Shown here: positions 7,630 through 17,664 of the stretch, piece after piece
Layout of the letters: each line of letters begins with the position of its first letter
How positions within the stretch are numbered: the stretch's first letter is position 1
DNA from: Simkaniaceae bacterium
GTDB lineage: Bacteria; Chlamydiota; Chlamydiia; Chlamydiales; Simkaniaceae
Reading direction: 5' to 3'
NCBI GenBank assembly: GCA_026708385.1
Contig: JAPOVA010000018.1
Span: 44,874 to 108,873, forward strand
Length of the DNA stretch: 64,000 bases
The notes under the pieces: model-generated
Told to the model about the DNA's origin: nothing
Seen by the model: only the letters and a program-made list of their open reading frames with translations
The model's database searches: none
Made by a program: the position numbers and the translations under genes

Positions 7630-10600
7630 ATGGGTAGCTTCGTCTCGGAAAATGTATGTGCCGTCATCAAAAGAGACGGAACGATCGTGCCCTTTCGCCA
7701 TGAACGGATTAAGAGGGCCATCGAGGCCGCCGTACGGGACACGAAGAAGGTTCCCCTTCCGGCCCCTCTCGGCGAAGAACTCGAAGAACTCGTGGACGGT
7801 ATCTCCTCCCGAGTCAAAGAACAGACTCTCGAGATGGCGGGAAAGAATATCTCCCTGACGGTGGAGGGGATTCAGGATCTCGTAGAAGTCACCCTCATGA
7901 AAAACGGCGAACATGAGATCGCAAGGGACTACATCATCTACCGCGACCATCACAAAAATCTCAGAGAGGAAGATCCCCGCAACCTAAAGGTGTACAGGAA
8001 GCCGGATGACGGCCGGCCGATCCGGTTCAACCCGATGAAAATCAGCGCCTCTTTGGAAAAGACTTTTGTCTTGGCGAACGGGATACCGTCACACGGGGTG
8101 CACGATTTCATCGATATCGTCAATCTACTGACAAAGCGGGTCGTGGAGAGGGCAACCTCGGCCTCGAAACGGGGCAAATCACTCCACATTCACACTATCC
8201 AAGATTTCATGGAAGAGGAGCTGATGGGGGCGAAGTGCTTCCGGGAGGCGAAACACTACATTCTCCGGCGAGCCGCCGAGGGGGAGTTCACCCACCCCCC
8301 CCTCCCCCCCTCCACAACGACAAGAAAGGCGAAAGTGCGCGTTGCCAAAAAAAATGAGAGGCTCTTCAAGGCAGTTAACGAGAAGGGGAAAGAGGTAGCC
8401 ATCACCGAAACACAACTGCTGGAAAGGCTTGACGGAGCGTGTCTCCGGTTCGACACGATCATCTCTCCGGAAGAGCTCTTGGAACGTACCGCCCTCAATT
8501 TCTACGAAGGGATGACGGTCGGGGAGGTCGATACGGCGTTGATCATGGCGGCCAGGGCGGGCATTGAGGAAGATCCCGCCTACGCGACGATTGCGGCCCG
8601 CCTTCTGTTGGATACGATCTACCGAGAGGTGGCCGGTCTCTCGGTACGCGATCCCCGGTTTACCGAAAGACATGCCGATTACTTCCGAGAGTATGTCGAC
8701 TACGGAGTCCGCATCGGGCGCCTTGCACCCGAAATGAAGGGGTACGACCTCAAGGCCCTTGCCGGCGTGTTACGACCGGAGAGGGATGACCTGTTTCGTT
8801 ACTTGGGGTTGCAGACGTTGTACGACCGGTACTTTATCCATGACCGAGAGCGTCGTCTCGAAACACCGCAGATTTTTTGGATGCGAGTGGCCATGGGGTT
8901 GGCCGTCCGGGAAAAAAATAAAATGGAATATGCCATTGAGTTTTATGATGTTCTGTCGCAACTACTCTATCTCTCCGCCACACCCACCCTCTTCAACTCC
9001 GGGACAACCCATCCCCAACTGAGCTCCTGTTATCTCTCCACCGTGTTCGATGACCTCGGGCATATCTTCGAGACCATTGCGGATGATGCACAACTCTCCA
9101 AATGGGCCGGAGGACTCGGCAATGATTGGACGAACGTACGGGGTACGGGTGCCCGCATCAAGGGAACGAACGGCACGAGTCAGGGGATCATCCCCTTTCT
9201 CAAGGTGGCCAACGATACGGCCGTCGCCGTCAATCAAGGGGGAAAGCGCAAGGGGGCTCTCTGCTCTTATCTGGAAACGTGGCATATCGATGTCGAGGAT
9301 TTCTTGGAGCTGAGAAAGAATACGGGAGATGAGAGGAGGCGCACCCACGACACCAACACGGCCAACTGGATTCCCGACCTCTTTATGAAACGGGTCCGAG
9401 ACGAGGGCAAGTGGACCCTTTTCAGTCCGGATGAAGTTCCCGATCTGCACGACCTCTACGGCGTCGCATTCGAAAAACGGTACGTCGCGTATGAGGCGCA
9501 GGCAGCCGAGGGAAAGTTGACGATCCACAAAAAAGTCGATGCCGTGTGGCTGTGGCGCAAGATGCTCAGCATGCTATTCGAGACCGGGCATCCGTGGCTC
9601 ACCTTTAAGGATCCGTGCAACATCCGCTCTCCGCAAGACCACGTCGGTGTCGTCCACAGCTCCAACCTCTGCACCGAAGTCACCCTCAATACCTCCAAGG
9701 AGGAGACGGCCGTCTGCAATCTGGGTTCGGTCAACTTGGTCGCGCACATTGCGGGAGGAGGGATCGATGAGGACAAATTAGCCAAGACGATCCGGACGGC
9801 CATGCGCATGTTGGACAACGTCATCGACATCAATTTCTACCCCATTGAGAAGACCCGTAAGGCAAACCTCTCTCACAGGGCGGTCGGCTTGGGTATGATG
9901 GGCTTTCAGGATGCTTTGAACCTACTCAATATCAGCTACGCCTCCCACGAAGCGGTTGCCTTTGCCGATAAGAGCACGGAGATGATCGCCTACTATGCGA
10001 TCCTCTACTCCTCCGAGTTAGCCAAAGAGAGAAACCCCTACCCCAGTTACAAGGGTTCCAAATGGGAGAGGGGGCTTCTTCCCATCGACACCGTTGCCCT
10101 TTTGGCAAGGGAGCGGGGGGAGGGGGTGCACATGGACAGTACGACATCAATGGATTGGAACAAAGTACGAAGGCGGATCCGGAAGCACGGCATGCGCAAC
10201 AGCTACACCCTGGCCATTGCTCCGACCGCTACCATTGCCAATATCGCGGGCGTCAGCCCCTCCATCGAGCCGAATTACAAGAACCTCTATGTCAAATCCA
10301 ACCTTTCGGGAGAGTTTACCGTCCTGAATCCTCGTCTGGTCGAAACGCTCAAGGCCCTGAATCTTTGGGATAAGGAAATGGTAGAAGATCTCAAATACTT
10401 CGACGGTTCTCTGCAAGAGATCGAACGGATTCCGGATGAGGTGAAACGACAATTTTTCACCGCCTTCGAGATCGATCCCGAATGGATTATCGAGTGTGCG
10501 GCCAAGAGACAAAAATGGCTCGATCAGGCGCAGTCACTCAACCTCTACCTTTCCGAGCCGAACGGCAAGAAGTTGCACGGTATGTATATGTCCGCTTGGG

Positions 10601-10839
10601 AGAAGGGTCTCAAGACCACCTACTATCTGCGTACGAGTGCCGCAACCCGGATCGAAAAGTCGACCATAGACGTCAACAAACGGGGATTGCAACCGCGTTG
10701 GATGAAAGAGAAGTCCCCTTCCGGTCGCCTTACCGTAACGAGAGAGGAAGTTCCGGAGAAACGAGAGGGTGCGCTCCCCCCCGTACCACCCATGTCCGCT
10801 TCATGTAACCTCGATGAGAGTTGTGAGGCATGTCAGTAA
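7630..10839 (+). CDS. nrdA: ribonucleoside-diphosphate reductase, alpha subunit
   Basis: The 1069-residue large subunit reduces ribonucleotides to deoxyribonucleotides. Two ATP-cone domains lie at the N-terminus (about residues 9-100, [20 protein letters not shown], and 115-210, [19 protein letters not shown]), giving the extra length I recall for chlamydial NrdA. A Pro/Thr linker encoded by C8 and C7 runs follows near residue 222. The catalytic barrel shows [17 protein letters not shown] and NLGSVNL cysteine and active-site motifs, and the C-terminus ends CEACQ, the thiol pair that regenerates the site. No strong Shine-Dalgarno precedes ATG 7630. nrdB begins inside its last codons. Confidence 0.97.
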   Translation: MGSFVSENVCAVIKRDGTIVPFRHERIKRAIEAAVRDTKKVPLPAPLGEELEELVDGISSRVKEQTLEMAGKNISLTVEGIQDLVEVTLMKNGEHEIARDYIIYRDHHKNLREEDPRNLKVYRKPDDGRPIRFNPMKISASLEKTFVLANGIPSHGVHDFIDIVNLLTKRVVERATSASKRGKSLHIHTIQDFMEEELMGAKCFREAKHYILRRAAEGEFTHPPLPPSTTTRKAKVRVAKKNERLFKAVNEKGKEVAITETQLLERLDGACLRFDTIISPEELLERTALNFYEGMTVGEVDTALIMAARAGIEEDPAYATIAARLLLDTIYREVAGLSVRDPRFTERHADYFREYVDYGVRIGRLAPEMKGYDLKALAGVLRPERDDLFRYLGLQTLYDRYFIHDRERRLETPQIFWMRVAMGLAVREKNKMEYAIEFYDVLSQLLYLSATPTLFNSGTTHPQLSSCYLSTVFDDLGHIFETIADDAQLSKWAGGLGNDWTNVRGTGARIKGTNGTSQGIIPFLKVANDTAVAVNQGGKRKGALCSYLETWHIDVEDFLELRKNTGDERRRTHDTNTANWIPDLFMKRVRDEGKWTLFSPDEVPDLHDLYGVAFEKRYVAYEAQAAEGKLTIHKKVDAVWLWRKMLSMLFETGHPWLTFKDPCNIRSPQDHVGVVHSSNLCTEVTLNTSKEETAVCNLGSVNLVAHIAGGGIDEDKLAKTIRTAMRMLDNVIDINFYPIEKTRKANLSHRAVGLGMMGFQDALNLLNISYASHEAVAFADKSTEMIAYYAILYSSELAKERNPYPSYKGSKWERGLLPIDTVALLARERGEGVHMDSTTSMDWNKVRRRIRKHGMRNSYTLAIAPTATIANIAGVSPSIEPNYKNLYVKSNLSGEFTVLNPRLVETLKALNLWDKEMVEDLKYFDGSLQEIERIPDEVKRQFFTAFEIDPEWIIECAAKRQKWLDQAQSLNLYLSEPNGKKLHGMYMSAWEKGLKTTYYLRTSAATRIEKSTIDVNKRGLQPRWMKEKSPSGRLTVTREEVPEKREGALPPVPPMSASCNLDESCEACQ

Positions 10840-11888
10840 TCCGAAAACGCAAGGAGACCATGCAGTCCGACATATCCAAAAGGGTAAACGTAAGGGATAA
10901 GAGGCTGATCAACGCCAACGCGGTCGACGTCAACCAGCTCATGCCTCTTAAGTATAAATGGGCATGGGAACATTACCTGAACGGATGTGCCAACCACTGG
11001 ATGCCGACCGAAGTGTCGATGGCGAAAGATATCGACCTATGGAAGTCGAAGAAGCTCAGCGAAGGAGAACGCCTCTTGGTTTTGCGCAATTTGGGTTTTT
11101 TCAGCACGGCGGAGAGTTTGGTTGCCAACAACATCATCTTGTCGATCTACCGCTTCGTGACCAACCCCGAGTGTCGTCAGTATCTTTTGCGACAGGCTTT
11201 TGAAGAGGCGATCCACACCCACACCTTCCACTACATTGTCGAATCGCTCCGTCTCGATGAAGGGGCGGTTTTCAATATGTACAATGAGATCGAAGCGATT
11301 CGAGAAAAAGATGCGTTCGAAATGCGATTAACCGAGGATCTGCTCTCACAATCGTACACCACCGCCACACAGGCCGGCGCACGGAAATTTCTTGAAAACC
11401 TGATCGGTTATTACATCATTATGGAGGGAATTTTTTTCTACAGCGGGTTTGCAATGATTCTCTCCTTACATAGACAAAATAAGATGATCGGGATCGGCGA
11501 ACAATTTCAGTATATCTTAAGAGATGAAACCATACACCTCAATTTCGGAATCGATCTGATTAACGGGATCAAAGAGGAAAATCCCGAATTGTGGTCGCCT
11601 GCTTTCCGAAAACGGATCACCGAGAACATTAGCCATGCGGTAGAACTGGAGGTGCGCTACGCGGAGGATTGTCTGCCGAAGGGAGTTCTCGGACTCACGG
11701 CGCCCATGTTCAGAGAGTACACCCAATACATTGCCGACAGAAGGCTCGAGAGAATCGGTCTTCCCGCCCGGTATCGCTCGCGTAACCCCTTCCCATGGAT
11801 CAGCGAGACGATCGATCTCGAAAAGGAGAAAAATTTCTTTGAAACCCGCGTTACCGAATACCAATCCTCAAGCTCACTCAGCTGGTAA
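10830..11888 (+). CDS. nrdB: ribonucleoside-diphosphate reductase, beta subunit, class Ic type
   Basis: The 352-residue small subunit carries the dimetal site that starts the radical. Ligand motifs are present: E95 ([11 protein letters not shown]) and E126-x2-H129 in EEAIHTHTF. The residue where other class I enzymes have the radical tyrosine is F133, equivalent to F127 of C. trachomatis, which uses a Mn/Fe cofactor instead. This fits class Ic. The ATG overlaps the end of nrdA by ten bases, so translation is coupled. An in-frame ATG at codon 11 is an alternative start. Confidence 0.96.
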   Translation: MSVIRKRKETMQSDISKRVNVRDKRLINANAVDVNQLMPLKYKWAWEHYLNGCANHWMPTEVSMAKDIDLWKSKKLSEGERLLVLRNLGFFSTAESLVANNIILSIYRFVTNPECRQYLLRQAFEEAIHTHTFHYIVESLRLDEGAVFNMYNEIEAIREKDAFEMRLTEDLLSQSYTTATQAGARKFLENLIGYYIIMEGIFFYSGFAMILSLHRQNKMIGIGEQFQYILRDETIHLNFGIDLINGIKEENPELWSPAFRKRITENISHAVELEVRYAEDCLPKGVLGLTAPMFREYTQYIADRRLERIGLPARYRSRNPFPWISETIDLEKEKNFFETRVTEYQSSSSLSW

Positions 11889-12518
11889 GTTCGGAATATC
11901 ATTGCACTATTCGCGGACATGGTGTACCGTGGGGGATCGTCCGTAACGGAGGGGAGAAATCATGCAAAAAGTCAGCCCCTACCGGGTTCCCTTACCACAG
12001 GGTTTATCTCTCGGGAGGATCCGCCCGTCAACCTCCTCTACCCGAACCGGTACTTCTCTCCCCGGTCTTTCCCTCTCGGTCCGGCGATCACCTCCGCATT
12101 CCATGGTTCTCCTTTCTTTGAAGTGTTCGTACCGGATCTCCGTACCGGATGGGGGGGCGTACGCACGCCATGCACCTCTCGGTGTCGGCCTCGGACACAT
12201 TTCGGAACTCCGGTCCCCGTTTCCGGGGTATGTAAGTGCATACGTCCGCATCGCGCGGAAGATCATCACACGGCGTCCGTCGCACCCCGCCGACCCCCCT
12301 TCCGACCCCCCTTCCGACCCCCCTTCCGACAAGGTAGGTGCCATTCCGGTACCGGAGGTCGTCCGCAGGGGCAGATAGCAAAGTACTTCTTTTCGAAGAG
12401 TTTCCGCTCTACTGCCATGTGTCGCGTGTCGCGTCCGCCGTTGCCGACTACCTCATGCTCCCCTTGCACCGACCTTCCGACATGGAGAATCCGCTTCTCG
12501 TAAGTAAGGATCCGGAGA
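11889..12518. other. gene-free region between convergent nrdB and malic enzyme, with a 12-bp tandem repeat
   Basis: About 630 bases with no convincing gene. It holds a short tandem array of the unit ccgacccccctt, a little over three copies (12290-12330), and repeated cgtaccgga words near 12125-12150. No clear intrinsic terminator was found for either gene. Confidence 0.5.
12290..12330. repeat. 12-bp tandem repeat, about 3.4 copies
   Basis: The unit ccgacccccctt is repeated perfectly three times and then truncated. It is outside any supported gene. It would be prone to copy-number change. Confidence 0.85.
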
Positions 12519-14309
12519 TCAATAGTCCGTTTTCCGATTGCGGAACCGTCCCGCCGACCCCGACCCCGCGACAGGAGTATCGATGCCCGACGCCGATCGC
12601 CGTCTTCCGATAGCGGGATACACCGGCCTCCAATACCTTCGACAAACCTTCTTTTCGATCTCCTCGGGAGGAAGAGAAGAGAGGCCCTCCCGTACGGCCA
12701 CTTCTCCGACGGTAACTGCGATAGCCCTACTGATGGCGGGCAGAAGTTTTACGGAGGGAAACAGGGAGTGGTAGGAATTATGCAGAACCGGAGCGAAGGT
12801 GCTGAGTGTTTCGGCCGCCCGGAGGAACATACCGTCGGTAACGCGAGTTGCCTTCGTCGCCACAACACCGAGGCCTATACCGGGGAAGATGAACAGATTG
12901 TTGCACTGTCCGATGGTGTGTACGATTCCCTCATGCGTGACGGGGGCAAAGGGGCTCCCCGTTGCAACCAACGCCTGTCCCTTGGTCCACAGGAGGAGAT
13001 CTTCGGGCGTCGCTTCCGACTGAGCGGTCGGGTTGGAGAGGGGAAAGATCAGGGGACGTGCGGCGTGGGCATACATTGCGGACACCACCTCCCGGGTAAA
13101 GGCACCCGATTGCGTGGAGGTACCGAGGAGGATGGTGGGCTTGACATGTCGTACCGTTTCGAGAAACGAAACCCGGTTGTTTCCATCGGCCACATTCCAC
13201 TGACCGATCACTTCGGCACGCGTCGCAAACCGTTTTTTCAAAACATCGAGATCATCCATCCCGTCGTGGGCGAGACCGTTTCTACCGACGATATAGATAC
13301 GCGATTTGGCCTCCTCTTCGGAGAGCCCCTCTTCGCACATCATCCGCTTCACAATGTGGGCAATGCCGATACCGGCAGAGCCTCCCCCCAAAATCACGAT
13401 CCGTTGTTCCCTTATATCTCGGTCGATCCCCTTCAAGGCGGAGAGAATACCGGCAAGGGTCACCCCCGCCGTCCCCTGAATGTCGTCGTTGAAACAGCAG
13501 ATCCGGCCTCCGTATCGTTCCAGGATGGGTTGCGCATTCTCCTTGGAGAAATCTTCCCACTGCACCAGTACGCCCGGGAAGCGACCGGTAAGGGCCGTCA
13601 CGAACCTATCGATGAAATCGTCATACTCTCTCCCCGTAACCCGCTCGTGTTGCCATCCGAGGTATAGAGGATCCGCAAGTAAGCTACGGTTGTTCGTGCC
13701 GACATCGAGAAAGACGGGTAGCGCGCGCGAAGGATGCAAACCGCCGAACGCAACGTACAGGGAGAGCTTACCCAAGGGGATGGCCATACCGCCTACACCC
13801 AGATCGCCGAGACCCAATATCCGTCCGCCATCCGTTACGACCGCAATATCGACACGCTCTTGCGGAATCTTTGCGATCATCTCTTCCATACGGTCTCTCA
13901 TCGGATAGGACAGGTAGAGTCCCCGATTCTGATTGTATAGATAACTATAGTTCAGCGATGCATCCCCGATCGTGGGGGTGTAAATGTAGGGCAACATCTC
14001 TTCCGGATGTTCCGAGATGAGCCGAAAAAAGAGGATCTCATTCCGATCTTGAAGAGCCGACAGGAAAACGTATCGCTCCAAGTCGGTTTTTTTGGATTGA
14101 AAGTTCGTATAACGTCGCTCCACCTGCTCTTCGATCGTTGAGACATGGTAGGGCAACATACCCTGAATACCGAGATCGCGTCGCTCCTCTTCGGTAAATC
14201 CCGTCCCCTTGTTCAACAGAGGATCGTGCAAGATGGATGAAGGATCGAGGTCGGTTTCGATACTCTCTTCACCCCCCTCCGAGAAGGTCCTCTCCACTAT
14301 TCTCGACAC
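12519..14309 (-). CDS. maeA: NAD-dependent malic enzyme (malate dehydrogenase, decarboxylating)
   Basis: The 596-residue protein oxidatively decarboxylates malate to pyruvate. It has the malic enzyme N-terminal domain (YIYTPTIGDASLNYSYLY, the usual YTPTVG-type motif; VVTDGGRILGLGDLG) and a Rossmann domain (IVILGGGSAGIGIAHIV). The metal-binding acidic stretch CFNDDIQGTAGVTL is intact. The length is typical of the large bacterial/eukaryotic form. The start is GTG 14309, three bases after the stop of the upstream zinc-ribbon gene, so they form one operon. The C-terminal ~40 residues are Gly/Arg/Ser-rich and unlike the core. Confidence 0.94.
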   Translation of the reverse strand: MSRIVERTFSEGGEESIETDLDPSSILHDPLLNKGTGFTEEERRDLGIQGMLPYHVSTIEEQVERRYTNFQSKKTDLERYVFLSALQDRNEILFFRLISEHPEEMLPYIYTPTIGDASLNYSYLYNQNRGLYLSYPMRDRMEEMIAKIPQERVDIAVVTDGGRILGLGDLGVGGMAIPLGKLSLYVAFGGLHPSRALPVFLDVGTNNRSLLADPLYLGWQHERVTGREYDDFIDRFVTALTGRFPGVLVQWEDFSKENAQPILERYGGRICCFNDDIQGTAGVTLAGILSALKGIDRDIREQRIVILGGGSAGIGIAHIVKRMMCEEGLSEEEAKSRIYIVGRNGLAHDGMDDLDVLKKRFATRAEVIGQWNVADGNNRVSFLETVRHVKPTILLGTSTQSGAFTREVVSAMYAHAARPLIFPLSNPTAQSEATPEDLLLWTKGQALVATGSPFAPVTHEGIVHTIGQCNNLFIFPGIGLGVVATKATRVTDGMFLRAAETLSTFAPVLHNSYHSLFPSVKLLPAISRAIAVTVGEVAVREGLSSLPPEEIEKKVCRRYWRPVYPAIGRRRSASGIDTPVAGSGSAGRFRNRKTDY

Positions 14310-14312
14310 GGT

Positions 14313-15110
14313 TTACGTCGTCTTGTTGATCGTCGCCCGTCTACGACGCCGTTTCGCCGGCGTAAGAGAGGTTGCTCCCCCTCTCTCGGTAGCGGACGGA
14401 GCTTCGCTATCCGGACGGTAGTGAATCCTGGAGCAGTGTTCGCAAAAGACGAGACCGTCCCCTTTGTGCACGAGGTTTTCATGTTGCAGAGTCAGGGTGA
14501 TGTGACACCCGCTACAAGCCCGATTTTCGATGGGAACGATCACCCGATCCTTCTTGTTGCGAAGAAGTCGCTCATAAATGGCAAGAATCTCCGGATCGGC
14601 CTGTTGCACCATCCGTTCCCGTTGCTCCTTCAGCCGTCGACCCTCCTCGTTAATCCTCTCGATACCGGCCTTAATCTCCTCCTCCAACTCCCGGCTGTTG
14701 ACGGCGGAATCCTCCAAGCTTTTATTGATCTTCTCGTATACCTCTTCTTCCGCATTTTTCTTATCGAGAAGCCGGGACGCCTGCCCCTCGAGACCGACCT
14801 TCTCTCTCTCAACAGCCGTCATCTCATGCGTGAGCGCATTGAATTCCTCGACCTTCTTGATGACCGACTGCTTCTCCTCCAACGCCTTATGCTTTTCCGT
14901 AAGGGAGACAATCTTCCCCTCGGTAGCGGAGACCTCATCCGCAAGGGCCACAATCTCCTTCCTCTTAAGGTCGAGCTGTTCTTTCAGCTCCCGGCGCAGA
15001 TCTTCGATCTGTTCGAGTTCCCCTTGACGTTGTTTTTTCACACGCATGAGACGAATCATCTTGATATCCATCTCTTGTATATCAAGCAAAATTCTCAACC
15101 CTTGGTACAT
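14313..15110 (-). CDS. coiled-coil zinc-ribbon protein, CT398-like
   Basis: The 265-residue protein is a long antiparallel-type coiled coil (residues ~10-175) followed by a zinc ribbon with CSGCHITLTL and CEHCSRIHY (two CxxC pairs) and a basic, low-complexity tail. This matches chlamydial CT398, which I recall as a partner of type III secretion components and of sigma-54; that role is from memory. ATG 15110 was chosen over 15182 because ggtgg lies just upstream and a promoter is placed at 15143-15172. It is followed three bases later by the malic enzyme. Confidence 0.85.
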   Translation of the reverse strand: MYQGLRILLDIQEMDIKMIRLMRVKKQRQGELEQIEDLRRELKEQLDLKRKEIVALADEVSATEGKIVSLTEKHKALEEKQSVIKKVEEFNALTHEMTAVEREKVGLEGQASRLLDKKNAEEEVYEKINKSLEDSAVNSRELEEEIKAGIERINEEGRRLKEQRERMVQQADPEILAIYERLLRNKKDRVIVPIENRACSGCHITLTLQHENLVHKGDGLVFCEHCSRIHYRPDSEAPSATERGGATSLTPAKRRRRRATINKTT

Positions 15111-15142
15111 ACCACCGACCGTCACCACCCCGAAACGCCCGC

Positions 15143-15172
15143 ATTCTATCCCATTGCGTCCAAATGGTACAA
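15143..15172 (-). promoter_or_regulatory. sigma-66/70-type promoter for the CT398-like/malic enzyme operon
   Basis: On the minus strand TTGTAC is followed after 18 bases by TAGAAT, about 33 bases before ATG 15110. Spacing and sequence fit a vegetative promoter. Confidence 0.5.
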
Positions 15173-15533
15173 CGAAAATCACAAAAGCGTATATCCGAAG
15201 AGATCACCTGCCCGACCCGGGCGCGACGGGGGGCACGAAATGCCTCACCGGCTCTTCCCCCGTTCCGCCGATCTTACGCAACTCCCCGCGTGTTCCCCCT
15301 CCGTTGCTACCGGAACAATCGATCCGGACTTTGTTTGTTGATTGTTGACCGTGTCGCATGAAGGATGTAGGACCGGTGCCGGCTTGTTTGCGGTCTATGG
15401 CGCCCTGCTTTTTGTTCTTCAGGCGTGTGCAGGCTACGGGGCCGAACCCCTTGTTCGGGAACCGGCCGGAGAGCACGAGTATATCAGCCCCGAGCAAACG
15501 AAGGGGGAGTAACTTGCCGAATCGCTCGGAATG
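15173..15533. other. gene-free stretch
   Basis: About 360 bases between two minus-strand operons. Only short overlapping frames are seen and no RNA gene, repeat or clear terminator. Confidence 0.4.
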
Positions 15534-16169
15534 CTAGGTCAACCAAAAAGGGATCACCTCCCCGTCCACTACCCTCTTCAGGAGACGGGAGGCTTGCCTG
15601 TGCGAAATGATCACCTCTTCTTCGGCAAGGGTGCTCTTATCCCGGATTGCGCAATACGATTCGGGTAGGGTAGCGAACGCTACCTCGGGTCCTGATGCAA
15701 GGGCGCATTTGAGAGCAACTTGGTCCCATACCTCTTGCAAACCCGAAGTGAGCATGTTCCGGCACTCTCTATCCCAAAGGTCGAGCACACATAGTACCGC
15801 TTCGGTATAGGCAAGGTAGATGGTTCCCGTGAGCACCTTGGAAGGGTGGGTAACGGGAAGGGCATCGTGCACGCGGAGGGCCATATCACACGAAAGAGTG
15901 CGGAAGAGATCCGGGTAGCGCAAAAAGGTCGCGTCCGCATCGACCCAGACCAAGGCTCTTTTGTGTCGTACCGCCTTTTCGATCAAAAAACGGGGCTTGT
16001 ACGCACAGTTCCGGTCCCACCTCCCCCGTGAAGGGACTCCCTCTATCTCACTTTCCAAACCGAATCGCTTACAGGAGGCGATCAACGGAAGCACTTCCCT
16101 TTCATATCCCGTCCCCTCGGTATAGTAGCTGACAATGAGGGGAAGTTCTCCCTTTCCGTCAGAAGGCAC
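15534..16169 (-). CDS. nucleotide-diphospho-sugar transferase-like protein
   Basis: The 211-residue protein resembles small GT-A type glycosyltransferases: an N-terminal strand (LPLIVSYYTEGTGYEREVLPL), a helix with SCKRFGLE, and the strand ALVWVDADATFL containing a D-A-D that matches the DxD metal/nucleotide-sugar motif. A late ISHRQASR could contribute the usual histidine. The sugar and acceptor are unknown. It starts at GTG 16169, overlapping the end of the pGP6-D-like gene by 11 bases, and ends the thrS operon. Family assignment is by motif only. Confidence 0.65.
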   Translation of the reverse strand: MPSDGKGELPLIVSYYTEGTGYEREVLPLIASCKRFGLESEIEGVPSRGRWDRNCAYKPRFLIEKAVRHKRALVWVDADATFLRYPDLFRTLSCDMALRVHDALPVTHPSKVLTGTIYLAYTEAVLCVLDLWDRECRNMLTSGLQEVWDQVALKCALASGPEVAFATLPESYCAIRDKSTLAEEEVIISHRQASRLLKRVVDGEVIPFWLT

Positions 16170-16896
16170 TGTGAATCTCTTGCAGGATGCGCCGGATTTC
16201 CTCCGCCTCCGGCTCTTCCGGTGCGAAGAGATCGTCCCGTGCCATGTACAACGCCTTGGTCAGACACGTTCGGAGCGCACGCACCCTATCCTCCCGTCGC
16301 CCGTCCTTTTGCGACAGGGGAAACTCTTTGCGCAATTTTGCGAGCAACTCCGTTTTCGTCTCTCCCCGGTATCTCTCAATGAAGGCAATCTTCCGCTCAC
16401 GGGCAACATGTCGCCCCGCCAGGGTATAGATTGCTTGCTTCGGCATGTCATCGACTACCGCCCGTACCTCGTCGGATAGCGAGGTGTAGAACTCGTAGTA
16501 GTGCAGAAAATTGTAGGGGGTTTGTCGATTTCCGTACGTGTGGATGAGCCACGCACTAAAGGCCCCGCTTCCGTATTTCTTCAAGAGATCCCGGACCCTC
16601 AGGATCCTCTCTCCGTGCAAGATGACGGCCTGTGCCGCGATCGCCTTCACCTCGGAAGTCAAAGCAATCAACATTTCGAGGTCCTCTTCCGGTCGTACCC
16701 CCCCCCTCCCGTGTCGCTCGAGAAGTTGCCTGAGAAGGGCCGTCTCCTTTTCGGTAGCGGGCACCGGGCGGAACACTCCCGAAAACCCCGAAAGAGAACC
16801 CGAAGCGGACCGGACGGCAAGGGAGCGAACCTTCTCTTTGTCCCGGGATTTCAGACGCCCCATAATCAGAGAATTGAGAGAGCTTAGCTTAGACAT
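16159..16896 (-). CDS. pGP6-D-like protein (chromosomal homologue of the chlamydial plasmid protein)
   Basis: About 245 residues, starting MSKLSSLNSLIMGRL at an ATG overlapping the parA end by 13 bases. The sequence is helical and basic, with KKYGSGAFSAWL and RQTPYNFLHYYEFY stretches that I recognise from pGP6-D and its chromosomal relative CT583. Function is unknown; on the plasmid it sits beside the ParA-like pGP5-D, and the same pairing is kept here. A C9 run lies at 16698-16706 within the gene. The frame is open to 16956 but the internal ATG fits operon packing best. Confidence 0.82.
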   Translation of the reverse strand: MSKLSSLNSLIMGRLKSRDKEKVRSLAVRSASGSLSGFSGVFRPVPATEKETALLRQLLERHGRGGVRPEEDLEMLIALTSEVKAIAAQAVILHGERILRVRDLLKKYGSGAFSAWLIHTYGNRQTPYNFLHYYEFYTSLSDEVRAVVDDMPKQAIYTLAGRHVARERKIAFIERYRGETKTELLAKLRKEFPLSQKDGRREDRVRALRTCLTKALYMARDDLFAPEEPEAEEIRRILQEIHSAF

Positions 16897-17663
16897 ACCG
16901 GTTCTTCGGAGGTGCATCGATCCATGATTTCCCGGGTCAGATCGGTAAGATCGCACGCCGCTCGACTCTTCGGACGGAGGGCAAAGACCGATTTGCCGTG
17001 TATTGTCGCCTCGGAAATCGCGACATCTTTTCGGATTTTGGTTTGCAACAATTTATCGGGAAACGTCTCATTGATAATGTGTACGAAATTGTCATTACTC
17101 TTTCCGCGCACATTCCAAAATGAAAGAACAACACCTACCACCTCGAGAGGGTGTCTTTTGGCAATGTAGTGAAGGAAATAGGAAAGGCGTTGCAACCCCT
17201 TCACACTATAGAATTCGGGTGCGGCGCAGATCAAAGCATGCGAAGCCGCTATCAAGGCCGATTCGGTGAGCCAACATAGGGAAGGGGGGGTATCGATGAG
17301 GATAAAATCGTAATCGAGGGTGCCGACAAGCTTTTTGAGCCGTTCGTGGGCATACCGATCGGAAGCCAAGGCCCCCGTAATTTCCACCCTCTCCAACCAT
17401 GTATCGGCGGGAATAAGGTCGAGGTTCCCGATCGAGGTTTTCAAGATCACCTCCTCAATCCCCTTCTCTCCCTGCAAAACGGAGGCAAGGCTGTCGTAGC
17501 TATCGGGGTCGAACCCGAGACCCGCGGTGAGGTTTGCCTGTGCGTCGAAATCAATGAGCAGAACCCGTTGCCCGTGATCGGAGGCAAGGCAAGCCCCCGT
17601 ATGCAACGTAACGGATGTTTTTGCCGTCCCCCCCTTAAAACTGCACGCACTGATCACCTTCAT
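16884..17663 (-). CDS. parA: ParA/MinD-type ATPase (pGP5-D/CT582-like)
   Basis: The 259-residue P-loop ATPase carries the deviant Walker A motif FKGGTAKTS at residues 9-17, a switch I aspartate in LLIDFDAQANLT, and Walker B-like DFILIDTPPS. This class positions plasmids, chromosomes or other cargo on the nucleoid or membrane. No parB is adjacent; the partner in Chlamydia is unclear. ATG 17663 lies one base after the thrS stop, and longer starts (17672, 17714) would overlap thrS. It is followed by a pGP6-D-like gene, as on the chlamydial plasmid and chromosome. Confidence 0.88.
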   Translation of the reverse strand: MKVISACSFKGGTAKTSVTLHTGACLASDHGQRVLLIDFDAQANLTAGLGFDPDSYDSLASVLQGEKGIEEVILKTSIGNLDLIPADTWLERVEITGALASDRYAHERLKKLVGTLDYDFILIDTPPSLCWLTESALIAASHALICAAPEFYSVKGLQRLSYFLHYIAKRHPLEVVGVVLSFWNVRGKSNDNFVHIINETFPDKLLQTKIRKDVAISEATIHGKSVFALRPKSRAACDLTDLTREIMDRCTSEEPVCLS

Positions 17664-17664
17664 G

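Noticed and set aside
8295..8310. C8 and C7 runs in nrdA as a phase-variation switch
   Set aside because: Short, interrupted, and in an essential gene; they encode a Pro linker.
11889..12518. Possible small genes such as the frames at 11919-12503
   Set aside because: Several overlapping frames of similar length on both strands, all low-complexity and without ribosome sites.
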